Assembly (NCBI GenBank): GCA_010029775.1
Contig: RGWK01000003.1
Coordinates: 1 to 36,551 of the forward strand
Length of the DNA stretch: 36,551 nucleotides
Direction of reading: 5' to 3'
DNA from: Gammaproteobacteria bacterium
Lineage (GTDB): Bacteria; Pseudomonadota; Gammaproteobacteria; Steroidobacterales; Steroidobacteraceae
The notes below the pieces were generated by a model. It did not search any database. It saw nothing but the letters and a program-made list of their open reading frames with translations, and had not been told where the DNA came from. Of this stretch, positions 28,268 through 35,865 are shown piece after piece. A program made the position numbers and the translations under genes. Position 1 is the stretch's first letter. Every line of letters begins with the position of its first letter.

Positions 28268-29368
28268 TCAGCTGCCCGCCTTGAAACGTGTCCAAGAGGC
28301 CGTGAGCAACTGCGTGAACGCATCGCTTTCAGCCAGATCAACGTTCAGCTTCGGCTTCGTCTCGGCGGTCGGATAGACGCCTGGATCGTTCAACACCTCG
28401 GGATTGATCAAGGTGGTGGATGCCGCGTTGCTGTTGGCGAAGTTGACATAGTTCGTGTTTTTCGCCGCGACATCGGGTCGCAACAAGTAGTTGATGAAGG
28501 CATATGCGTTCTTGACGTTCTTCGCATCCTTTGGGATGGCGAGCATGTCGAAGAACATCACCGCGCCCTCGCGCGGAATCTTATACGCGACCTCGACGCC
28601 GTTCTTGGCCTCGGCCGCACGATCGCGAGCCTGCAGCACATCACCCGACCAGCCGAGCGTCAGGCAGATCTCGCCGTTGGCCAGATCGTCGATGTACTTC
28701 GAAGAGTGGACGTATTTGACGAACGGCCGAATCGACATCAAAACCTTTTCGGCAGCCGCCAGGTCCTCGGGGCTCTCGCTGTTGGGGTCCTTACCTAGGT
28801 AAATCAGCACCGTGCCGAGCACCTCCGAGGGGGCGTCAAGAATCGACACGCCACAATCGGCAAACTTCGCCACCACCTTCGGGTCGTAAAACATGGCGAA
28901 GCTGTCGACCGGCGCATCGGCCATGCGCTCCTTGACCTTGCTGACGTTGTAGCCGACACCTGAGGTTCCCCAAAGATAATTCACCGAGTGTTCGTTGCCC
29001 GGGTCATGCCGGGCGATCTGCGCGGTAAGTTCGGGATCCAGATTTTTCAGGTTCGGCAGTTGTGCCTTGTCGAGCTTCTGAAAGATGCCAGCCTTGATCT
29101 GACGCTCCAGAAACGAGGCCGATGGCACCACGATGTCGTAGCCCGTGCTGCCCGCCAACAACTTGGTCTCAAGCACCTCGTTCGAGTCGAAGACATCGTA
29201 AGTCACGTCGATGCCGGTTTCTTTCTCGAAGTCGGTGATGACCGACTCGTCGATATAGTCCGACCAGTTGTAGACATTGAGCTTTTCCACCGGCTTGCTG
29301 CTGCTGCAACCGACGAGCGCGACTGCAACCGCGACGGAAAGCGCTGCGGATCGGACCGATTTGATCAT
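28268..29368 (-). CDS. Polyamine ABC transporter substrate-binding protein (PotD/PotF/SpuD type), predicted lipoprotein
   Basis: 'LNVYNWSDYIDESVITDFEKETGIDVTYDVFDSNEVLETKLLAGSTGYDIVVPSASFLERQIKAGIFQKLDKAQLPN'; N-terminus 'MIKSVRSAALSVAVAVALVGCSSS' contains a lipobox. Confidence 0.95.
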   Translation of the reverse strand: MIKSVRSAALSVAVAVALVGCSSSKPVEKLNVYNWSDYIDESVITDFEKETGIDVTYDVFDSNEVLETKLLAGSTGYDIVVPSASFLERQIKAGIFQKLDKAQLPNLKNLDPELTAQIARHDPGNEHSVNYLWGTSGVGYNVSKVKERMADAPVDSFAMFYDPKVVAKFADCGVSILDAPSEVLGTVLIYLGKDPNSESPEDLAAAEKVLMSIRPFVKYVHSSKYIDDLANGEICLTLGWSGDVLQARDRAAEAKNGVEVAYKIPREGAVMFFDMLAIPKDAKNVKNAYAFINYLLRPDVAAKNTNYVNFANSNAASTTLINPEVLNDPGVYPTAETKPKLNVDLAESDAFTQLLTASWTRFKAGS

Positions 29369-29498
29369 GGTGCGGGTCTCTCCCTGTGAGGATGGTGACG
29401 GGCAGGAAACGGCGCCTCGACGGGCACTTCGTGCTTTTATAACGCAGCGACGCGGCGCGGGAAAGACCGCGGCACGACGCGGCGACCCGTACCGCCGA

Positions 29499-30869
29499 TC
29501 AGACGAGCCCGTCGCGGTGCAGCGCGTCTCGCAACTGATCGAGGGTCAACCAAGCCTTATCGATGAGTTCATCGATCTCCGACTCACGGATCACGAGCGG
29601 CGGCGCCACGATCAACGTGTCCCACACGGCTCTCATGACGAGCCCGTTGCCGATGGCCAGGTCCCTCGCGCGTGTCCCGACAGTGCCCCGCTCCGGGAAA
29701 AACGCCCGCGAGGGCTTGCGCGGCACGAGCTCGAGTGCACCGAACAGTCCCAAGGATCGCGCCTCCCCCACAAGCGGGTGATCCCCAAGTTCCGCCCAAC
29801 GCTTCGACCAGTACGGCGCGAGGGTACCCCTCACGCGGTCGACGACCTTCTCACGCTGCATGATCTCGAGGTTGGCGAGCGCCACGGCGGCCGCCACAGG
29901 ATGGCCCGAATACGTGTAGCCGTGGGCGAACTCTCCGCCCTCGGCGATCAGCACCTCGGCCACACGATCACTGACCATGAGCGCGCCGAGGGGCACATAC
30001 CCGGAGGTAATGGCCTTGGCGAGCGTCATGAAGTCGGGTCGGGTGCCGTAGTACTCGCAACCGAACCAGCGGCCCGTGCGCCCGAATCCGCAGATCACTT
30101 CGTCTGAGGCGAGAAGGATGCCGTAGCGATCAACGATCCGCTGGATCTCGGGCCAGTAGCTCGCGGGCGGAATGATCACCCCACCCGCGCCCTGCACGGG
30201 CTCGCCGATGAAAGCCGCCACGTTCTCCGGGCCGAGTTCGAGGATTTTCTGTTCCAGTTCGCGAGCCGCTTGCAGACCGAATTCCTCCGGGGTGAGCTCG
30301 CCGCCGCATTCAAACCAGTACGGCTGACCAATATGCACGATGCCCGGGATGGGCAACCCGCCCTGGGCATGCATGGCCTTCATTCCGCCGAGCGACGCGC
30401 CGGCCATGGTGCTGCCGTGATAGCCGTTCCAGCGGCTGATGATCACCCGCCGCTGCGGCTGCCCGCGCAGTTCCCAGTAGCGACGCACCATGCGCACCAG
30501 AGTGTCGTTCGACTCGCTGCCGGAACTCGAGAAGAAACTGCGCTTGAACTGTGGCGGGGAGAGTTCGGCGAGCTTGGCCGCCAGTTCGATGGCCGGAGGG
30601 TTCGCGCACTGGAAAAAGCTGTTGTAGTACGGCAGTTCGCGCATCTGCCGATAGGCCGCCTCGGCGAGTTCGCGACGTCCATAGCCGAGTGCGACGCACC
30701 ACAATCCTGACATGCCATCGAGGATGCGCCGACCCTCGGAATCCCAGAGGTAGACGCCCTCGGCGCGTGTGATAACCCGCGTACCCTTGCGAGCGAGCGC
30801 TTGGTGATCGGTGAACGGATGCAGGTAATGCGCGGCGTCGAGCGCCTGCCAGTCGACGGTACGGCTCAT
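29499..30869 (-). CDS. spuC: Class III aminotransferase, putrescine--pyruvate aminotransferase (SpuC) type
   Basis: 'HPFTDHQALARKGTRVITRAEGVYLWDSEGRRILDGMSGLWCVALGYGRRELAEAAYRQMRELPYYNSFFQCANPPAIELA...' and location in a polyamine operon. Confidence 0.9.
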   Translation of the reverse strand: MSRTVDWQALDAAHYLHPFTDHQALARKGTRVITRAEGVYLWDSEGRRILDGMSGLWCVALGYGRRELAEAAYRQMRELPYYNSFFQCANPPAIELAAKLAELSPPQFKRSFFSSSGSESNDTLVRMVRRYWELRGQPQRRVIISRWNGYHGSTMAGASLGGMKAMHAQGGLPIPGIVHIGQPYWFECGGELTPEEFGLQAARELEQKILELGPENVAAFIGEPVQGAGGVIIPPASYWPEIQRIVDRYGILLASDEVICGFGRTGRWFGCEYYGTRPDFMTLAKAITSGYVPLGALMVSDRVAEVLIAEGGEFAHGYTYSGHPVAAAVALANLEIMQREKVVDRVRGTLAPYWSKRWAELGDHPLVGEARSLGLFGALELVPRKPSRAFFPERGTVGTRARDLAIGNGLVMRAVWDTLIVAPPLVIRESEIDELIDKAWLTLDQLRDALHRDGLV

Positions 30870-30889
30870 GGGCCCATGGTACTGCGTGC

Positions 30890-32230
30890 CTACACGTTCA
30901 GCAGCAAATGCTCACGCTCCCAAGAGCTGATGACCTGCAGGAACACCTCGTACTCGGCCTCCTTCACCAGCGTGAACGCCGACACGAAGGAATCGCCCAG
31001 GATCTCGATCAGCGGCTCGCACTCGCGCAGCAGGCGGATGGCTTCATCGAGGCTGCGCGGCAATGAGAACGGCAGCTCGTGGGCACTGCCCGTGATCGGG
31101 TCGGTTGGCGAGAGCCCCTGCACCATGCCAAGGTAGCCGCAGGCGAGCGACGCAGCACTTGCCAGATACGGATTGGCGTCGGCACCAGCGAGACGATTCT
31201 CGACGCGTCGATCCTGCGGGCCCGACATCGGCACGCGCAGGCCGGCCGTGCGGTTGTCATACCCCCACTGCACGTTGATGGGTGCGACCTGAAAGCGGCT
31301 GATGCGCCGATAGGAATTCACGTTTGGTGCGAGCAGTGCCATGGCCGCGGGCAAGTAGCGTTGCAGCCCGGCGATGTGCGCGAAAAAGAGCGGCGTCGGT
31401 GAACCGTCGGCGGCAGAGAAAATGTTCTTGCGAGTCTTGGCATCGACGATGCTTTGGTGGATATGCATGGCGCTGCCCGGCTCCTTGGCGTGGGGCTTGG
31501 CCATGAACGTCGCGTACATCTTGTGACGCAGGGCCGCCTCGCGTGCCGTGCGCTTGAACATGAACGCTTGGTCGGCGAGGTCCAGCGCGTTGCCGTGCAG
31601 CAGATTGATTTCCATCTGCGCAGGGCCGTCCTCGTGGATCAGCGTGTCGATGGCGATGTCTTGGTCTTCGCAGAACTGGTAAACGTCATCGAACAACGGA
31701 TCGAACTCGTTGACCGCCGCGATGCTGTAGGACTGCCGCCCGGGCTCGGCACGCCCGGAGCGGCCGATGGGCGGCTTCAGCGGGTAGTCGGCATCAATGT
31801 TGGGCTCAACGAGATAAAACTCGAGCTCAGGCGCCACCACCGGATCCCAGCCCTTTTGAGCGTACAGATCGAGCACGTGCTTGAGTACTTCGCGCGGCGC
31901 CATTCTGACCCGTCGACCATCGCTGTAGAAGCAGTCGTGGATGACCTGAGCGGTCGGCTCGGCAGTCCACGGGACCCGCCGCACAGTGCGTGGGTCGGGC
32001 TTCAACACGATATCGATCTCGGCTGGGCTCATGGCCGCCGAGGTGTCCTCCGGATAATCGCCCGTCACGGTCTGCAGGAAGATGCTCTCCGGCAAACGCA
32101 TGCCCTGATCGCCCTGAAACTTCTCGGCGGGCATGACCTTGCCGCGCGCGATGCCGGCCATGTCGGGAACGATGGCCTCGACCTCTTGAATGTTGTGCTC
32201 TTTGAAAAATGTCGAAATCGGATCGCTCAT
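30890..32230 (-). CDS. Glutamine synthetase family protein, gamma-glutamylputrescine synthetase (PuuA/SpuB) type
   Basis: Start MSDPISTFFKEHNIQEVEAIVPDMAGIARGKVMPAEKF; 'MATFMAKPHAKEPGSAMHIHQS', 'RVENRLAGADANPYLA'; about 447 aa. Confidence 0.92.
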   Translation of the reverse strand: MSDPISTFFKEHNIQEVEAIVPDMAGIARGKVMPAEKFQGDQGMRLPESIFLQTVTGDYPEDTSAAMSPAEIDIVLKPDPRTVRRVPWTAEPTAQVIHDCFYSDGRRVRMAPREVLKHVLDLYAQKGWDPVVAPELEFYLVEPNIDADYPLKPPIGRSGRAEPGRQSYSIAAVNEFDPLFDDVYQFCEDQDIAIDTLIHEDGPAQMEINLLHGNALDLADQAFMFKRTAREAALRHKMYATFMAKPHAKEPGSAMHIHQSIVDAKTRKNIFSAADGSPTPLFFAHIAGLQRYLPAAMALLAPNVNSYRRISRFQVAPINVQWGYDNRTAGLRVPMSGPQDRRVENRLAGADANPYLASAASLACGYLGMVQGLSPTDPITGSAHELPFSLPRSLDEAIRLLRECEPLIEILGDSFVSAFTLVKEAEYEVFLQVISSWEREHLLLNV

Positions 32231-32234
32231 GACA

Positions 32235-33005
32235 CTAACCTCGGTAACGCGCGCCCTTGGTGGCTGCGCGGGCGCGGGCTGCCTCACCAAATGCGGTGAA
32301 CAGCGCCACGGAAAACTCATTGGCCATCACCCGCCACTCAGGGTGCCACTGCACCGCGCGGGTGAACGCCGGCGCATCGGGCAGACAGAACGCCTCGATA
32401 AGGCCGTCAGGTGCCGTGGCCTCGATGCGCAGACCAGGGGCCAGGCGTTTGACGCCTTGGCCGTGCAGGGAGTTCACCCGAATACGTTCGCGCCCTCCCG
32501 CCCACTCGCGCATCACCCCAGGCTCGAGGTAGACCTCATGCACCGGGGCATACTGCACATCGAGCGGTGCCGTCTTGTCCTCGCGATGGTCCTTTAGACC
32601 CTCGACCTCATGGACCTTCTGCCACAGGGCACCGCCCAGCGCGACGTTCATTTCCTGAAAGCCGCGACAGAGCCCGAGCAGCGGCACGCCCGCCTCGATC
32701 GCGGCGCGGATCAGCGGCAGCGTGGTGGCATCGCGCTCCGGGTCGTGCAGTGTTCCCGGCTCGCTCGGCCCTTCGTCATAGTGATGCGGCTCGACGTTGG
32801 ACGGGCTGCCCGGCAGCAGCAAGCCATCGAGGTGAGCCAGCAACTCGGCAATCTCGAGCGGCTCGGGCAACACCGGCACGAGCAAGGGCAAGGCGCCTGC
32901 GGCACGCGACACCGCATGGGCGTACTTTTCCCCCACCATGTGAAACGGGTGAGGACCGACCATGCGACGATCGGCAGGAATTCCAATGATGGGCCGCAGC
33001 GACAT
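32235..33005 (-). CDS. puuD: Gamma-glutamyl-gamma-aminobutyrate hydrolase (PuuD/SpuA), class I glutamine amidotransferase-like
   Basis: 'RPIIGIPADRRMVGPHPFHMVGEKYAHAVSRAAGALPLLVP', 'DGLLLPGSPSNVEPHHY', 'PLLGLCRGFQEMNVALGGALWQ' with nucleophile Cys, 'VQWHPEW'. Confidence 0.94.
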   Translation of the reverse strand: MSLRPIIGIPADRRMVGPHPFHMVGEKYAHAVSRAAGALPLLVPVLPEPLEIAELLAHLDGLLLPGSPSNVEPHHYDEGPSEPGTLHDPERDATTLPLIRAAIEAGVPLLGLCRGFQEMNVALGGALWQKVHEVEGLKDHREDKTAPLDVQYAPVHEVYLEPGVMREWAGGRERIRVNSLHGQGVKRLAPGLRIEATAPDGLIEAFCLPDAPAFTRAVQWHPEWRVMANEFSVALFTAFGEAARARAATKGARYRG

Positions 33006-33074
33006 ACGAGGGATGCGGTCGCGAGTGATGCAAACCGCGATTGCATTAAAGCACAGATCGGGGCGTCGCGGCTA

Positions 33075-33085
33075 AGGCTCAGCCT
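33075..33085. promoter_or_regulatory. Candidate operator dyad in divergent intergenic region
   Basis: AGGCT-C-AGCCT inverted repeat between puuD-like (minus) and GS-like (plus) genes. Confidence 0.35.
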
Positions 33086-33111
33086 AAAAAATCCTCTTAA
33101 ACCATTGTTTT

Positions 33112-33125
33112 ATATGGATCTATAT
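33112..33125. promoter_or_regulatory. Candidate operator/promoter dyad, AT-rich
   Basis: ATATGGATCTATAT imperfect palindrome (ATAT-n-GATC-n-ATAT) in an AT-rich island of an otherwise GC-rich window. Confidence 0.35.
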
Positions 33126-33202
33126 TGCACGAGTACACGCAAGACGAGTATCCTTTCAGCCTCGGCGGCTGCCTGCGCGGCCCCTCTCCGGCAGACCCCC
33201 GC

Positions 33203-34576
33203 ATGACCCACTCCGAGCTCGATCGCTTTCTCCAAGCGCACCCCGATGTGCGGCACGTGGATCTCTTCCTGGCTGACCTCAACACCGTGGAGCGCGGCAA
33301 GCGCATCGACCGGGCCGGCTTGCAGAAGATTTTCGCCGAGGGCCTGCCGCTGCCCGGGTCCATGTTTGCGCTCGATGTTCGCGGCGCAACCTCCGAAGCG
33401 ACCGGGCTCGGTTTCGACGATGGCGATGCGGACCGCCCCTGCCGCCCGCTGCCCGAGTCGTTGGTGCCCGTGCCTTGGGCGACCGGCGGCATCGCCCAAG
33501 CCCAGGTATCCATGTACGAGAGCGACGGGCGCCCCTTCTTCGGCGACCCTCGGCACGTGCTGGTTAAAGTGCTCGACCGGTTCCACCGGCTCAACCTAAC
33601 CCCCGTTGTCGCCATCGAGTACGAGTTCTATTTCGTTGATCGCGAGCGTCGCCCCGACGGCTTGCCACAACCGCCGCCCCTGCCGAAAGCGCGCCGGCGA
33701 GAGTTCAAAACTCAAATTAACTCAATGACGGATCTTAATGAATATTCTGAAGTTTTATCCAGAATAGATGAGGTTTGTCGCACCCAGAACATCCCTGTGA
33801 CCGGAGCGCTTGCCGAGTATGGCGCCGGGCAATTCGAGGTCAACCTCAGCCACCAACCCGACGCCCTGCTGGCCTGTGATCAGGCCATCCGCTTCAAGCG
33901 GGCGGTGCGGTCGGTCGCCCGCGAGTACGGCTGGGACGCAACCTTCATGGCGAAACCCTACCGCGACATGGCAGGCTCTGGCCTGCACGTGCACGCCAGC
34001 GTGGAAACAGCGGCGGGCGAGAACATCTTCGCCTGCCCGGATGCCGATGCCGAGGGCCGCCTCGAGAACCCTACCCTCCGCCATGCAATCGGCGGGGTAC
34101 TCGCCACTCTGGGCGAAGGCATGGCGATCTGCGCGCCGGGACCGAACTCGTATCGCCGGTTCCGACCCGAGGCCTACGTACCGATGATGCCCTCCTGGTC
34201 GATCAACAACCGCGGCTCGGCCGTCCGCATCCCGCTGAGCGATGCGCGCAATCGCCGCATCGAACATCGGTTGGCCGGGGCCGATGCCAACCCGTACCTG
34301 GTGGTGGCCTGGATGCTGGCCGGCATCCATTACGGCATCTCGCAGGCGCTTGAGCCGCCTCCGGCGCTGCAAGGCAACGCCTACCGGCAACAGGGCGAGC
34401 CCCTGCCCATCCACTGGCCCACCGCCCTCGAGCGCTTCCGCGCGAGCGAGTTTGCCGCGAGCTACCTCGGTAAGCCCTTCTGCCGGCTCTACGACACGGT
34501 CAAACAAAGCGAGCTCGACGAATTCCACTCCCACATCACCCCCCTCGAGATCGACTGGTACATGGGGGCGATCTGA
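33203..34576 (+). CDS. Second glutamine synthetase family protein (gamma-glutamylpolyamine synthetase-like)
   Basis: Start MTHSELDRFLQAHPDVRHVDLFLADLNTVERGKRIDR; 'TFMAKPYRDMAGSGLHVHASVET', 'RIEHRLAGADANPYLVVAWML'; about 457 aa. Confidence 0.92.
   Translation: MTHSELDRFLQAHPDVRHVDLFLADLNTVERGKRIDRAGLQKIFAEGLPLPGSMFALDVRGATSEATGLGFDDGDADRPCRPLPESLVPVPWATGGIAQAQVSMYESDGRPFFGDPRHVLVKVLDRFHRLNLTPVVAIEYEFYFVDRERRPDGLPQPPPLPKARRREFKTQINSMTDLNEYSEVLSRIDEVCRTQNIPVTGALAEYGAGQFEVNLSHQPDALLACDQAIRFKRAVRSVAREYGWDATFMAKPYRDMAGSGLHVHASVETAAGENIFACPDADAEGRLENPTLRHAIGGVLATLGEGMAICAPGPNSYRRFRPEAYVPMMPSWSINNRGSAVRIPLSDARNRRIEHRLAGADANPYLVVAWMLAGIHYGISQALEPPPALQGNAYRQQGEPLPIHWPTALERFRASEFAASYLGKPFCRLYDTVKQSELDEFHSHITPLEIDWYMGAI
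33701..33780. other. Low-GC patch with AT-rich codons inside the GS-like CDS
   Basis: 26/80 G+C counted by eye; encodes EFKTQINSMTDLNEYSEVLSRIDEVCR using tta, aga, ata, aat, tct codons in a GC-rich gene. Confidence 0.85.
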
Positions 34577-35865
34577 CTCCGCCACGGCATGTCGAGTCGT
34601 GGTACTCGGCCACAGCAGCCTCGCAGCCGTTGCGGCCGGCCCTGCAGGGCACTCAGCGCGCGGATGTGTGCGTCGTCGGCGGCGGCATCGCGGGGTGCAC
34701 TACGGCCCTGCAGCTGGCCGAACGCGGCTATCGGGTGGTGCTGCTCGAAGCCGAGCGCATCGGCTGGGGCGCCTCGGGGCGCAGCGGGGCCCAAGCCATC
34801 GCGGGTGTCGCCTGCGGGCATTCCAAACTTGTTCGTCTAATTGGTGCCACGGACGCGCGCCGGGTGTGGGATGTCTCGGTGGAGGGACTGCGCTGGCAAC
34901 GCGAGCTGATCGCACGGCATGCGATCGACTGCGACTACGTCGCCGGACAGATGCATGTGGCGATCAAGCCCCGACAGGAGCGCGAACTGCGAGAGGAGCT
35001 TGAGCTGCTGCACCGCTCGCTCGATTACCCGTATGTCCGCCTGGTCGAACGCGACGAACTAAGCCAAATCATCGCCTCGGATCGCTACATCGCCGGTACC
35101 TTTGACGAGCAAGGCGGCCACCTGCATCCACTCAAGTACACGCAGGGTCTCGCCGCCGCTGCAGAACGCGCCGGCGTGCAGATCCATGAAAGCTCGCGCG
35201 CGATCTCCTATGCACCTCTCACCCAGGGCGGTTCCCGCGGCTTCGATGTGCGCACCGAAACCGGTAGCGTGCAATGCAAGGAGCTCGCGCTGTGCGGCAA
35301 CGCATGGCTCGGCCCCCTTGCGCCGCCACTCGCCCGCAAGATCATGGGCGTCGGCACCTATATCGTCGCCACGGAACCACTCGGCGCGCAGCGCGCCGCA
35401 GCGCTGATTCGCAACAACGCCGCCGTCAGCGACATCAACTGGATTCTCAACTACTTTCGCCGCTCGGCGGACCACCGGTTGCTGTTTGGCGGCCCGGTCA
35501 GCTACTCCGGTTTCGACCTGCACAGCGCACGCCATAGCGCGCGCGCTCGAATGCTCAAAGTATTCCCGCAACTGGCGGAGGTAGCGATCGATCACGCCTG
35601 GGGCGGCTACGTCGACATCACGCAGAATCGGGCGCCACACTTTGGACGACTCGATGGTGCGTACTTCCTGCAGGGATTCTCCGGCCACGGCATTGCGCTG
35701 ACGGGCATCGCCGGCAAACTGCTCGCAGAGGCCATCGCCGGTTCCAGCGAGCGTTTCGATGTCTTTGCGCGCATCCCGCACAGCGACTTCATTGGCGGCG
35801 ACTGGCTGCGTCGCCCCGCCCTAGTCTTGGCGATGCTGTACTTCCGTCTGCGCGATTTATTGTGA
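34573..35865 (+). CDS. puuB: Gamma-glutamylputrescine oxidoreductase-like FAD protein (PuuB / DAO family); start codon uncertain
   Basis: 'ADVCVVGGGIAGCTTALQLAERGYRVVLLEAERIGWGASGRSGAQAIAG', 'GYVDITQNRAPHFGRLDGAYFLQGFSGHGIALTGIAGKLLAEAI'. The ORF track starts at TTG 34630, but the family-like 'HVESWYSATAA' is encoded upstream, in frame from CTG 34573. Confidence 0.88.
   Translation: MTPPRHVESWYSATAASQPLRPALQGTQRADVCVVGGGIAGCTTALQLAERGYRVVLLEAERIGWGASGRSGAQAIAGVACGHSKLVRLIGATDARRVWDVSVEGLRWQRELIARHAIDCDYVAGQMHVAIKPRQERELREELELLHRSLDYPYVRLVERDELSQIIASDRYIAGTFDEQGGHLHPLKYTQGLAAAAERAGVQIHESSRAISYAPLTQGGSRGFDVRTETGSVQCKELALCGNAWLGPLAPPLARKIMGVGTYIVATEPLGAQRAAALIRNNAAVSDINWILNYFRRSADHRLLFGGPVSYSGFDLHSARHSARARMLKVFPQLAEVAIDHAWGGYVDITQNRAPHFGRLDGAYFLQGFSGHGIALTGIAGKLLAEAIAGSSERFDVFARIPHSDFIGGDWLRRPALVLAMLYFRLRDLL

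Noticed and set aside
33105-33126. Sigma70 promoter call from TTGTTT and TATATT in the divergent region
   Set aside because: Spacing is only 10 bp, so it is not a valid -35/-10 pair; kept only as an AT-rich control region
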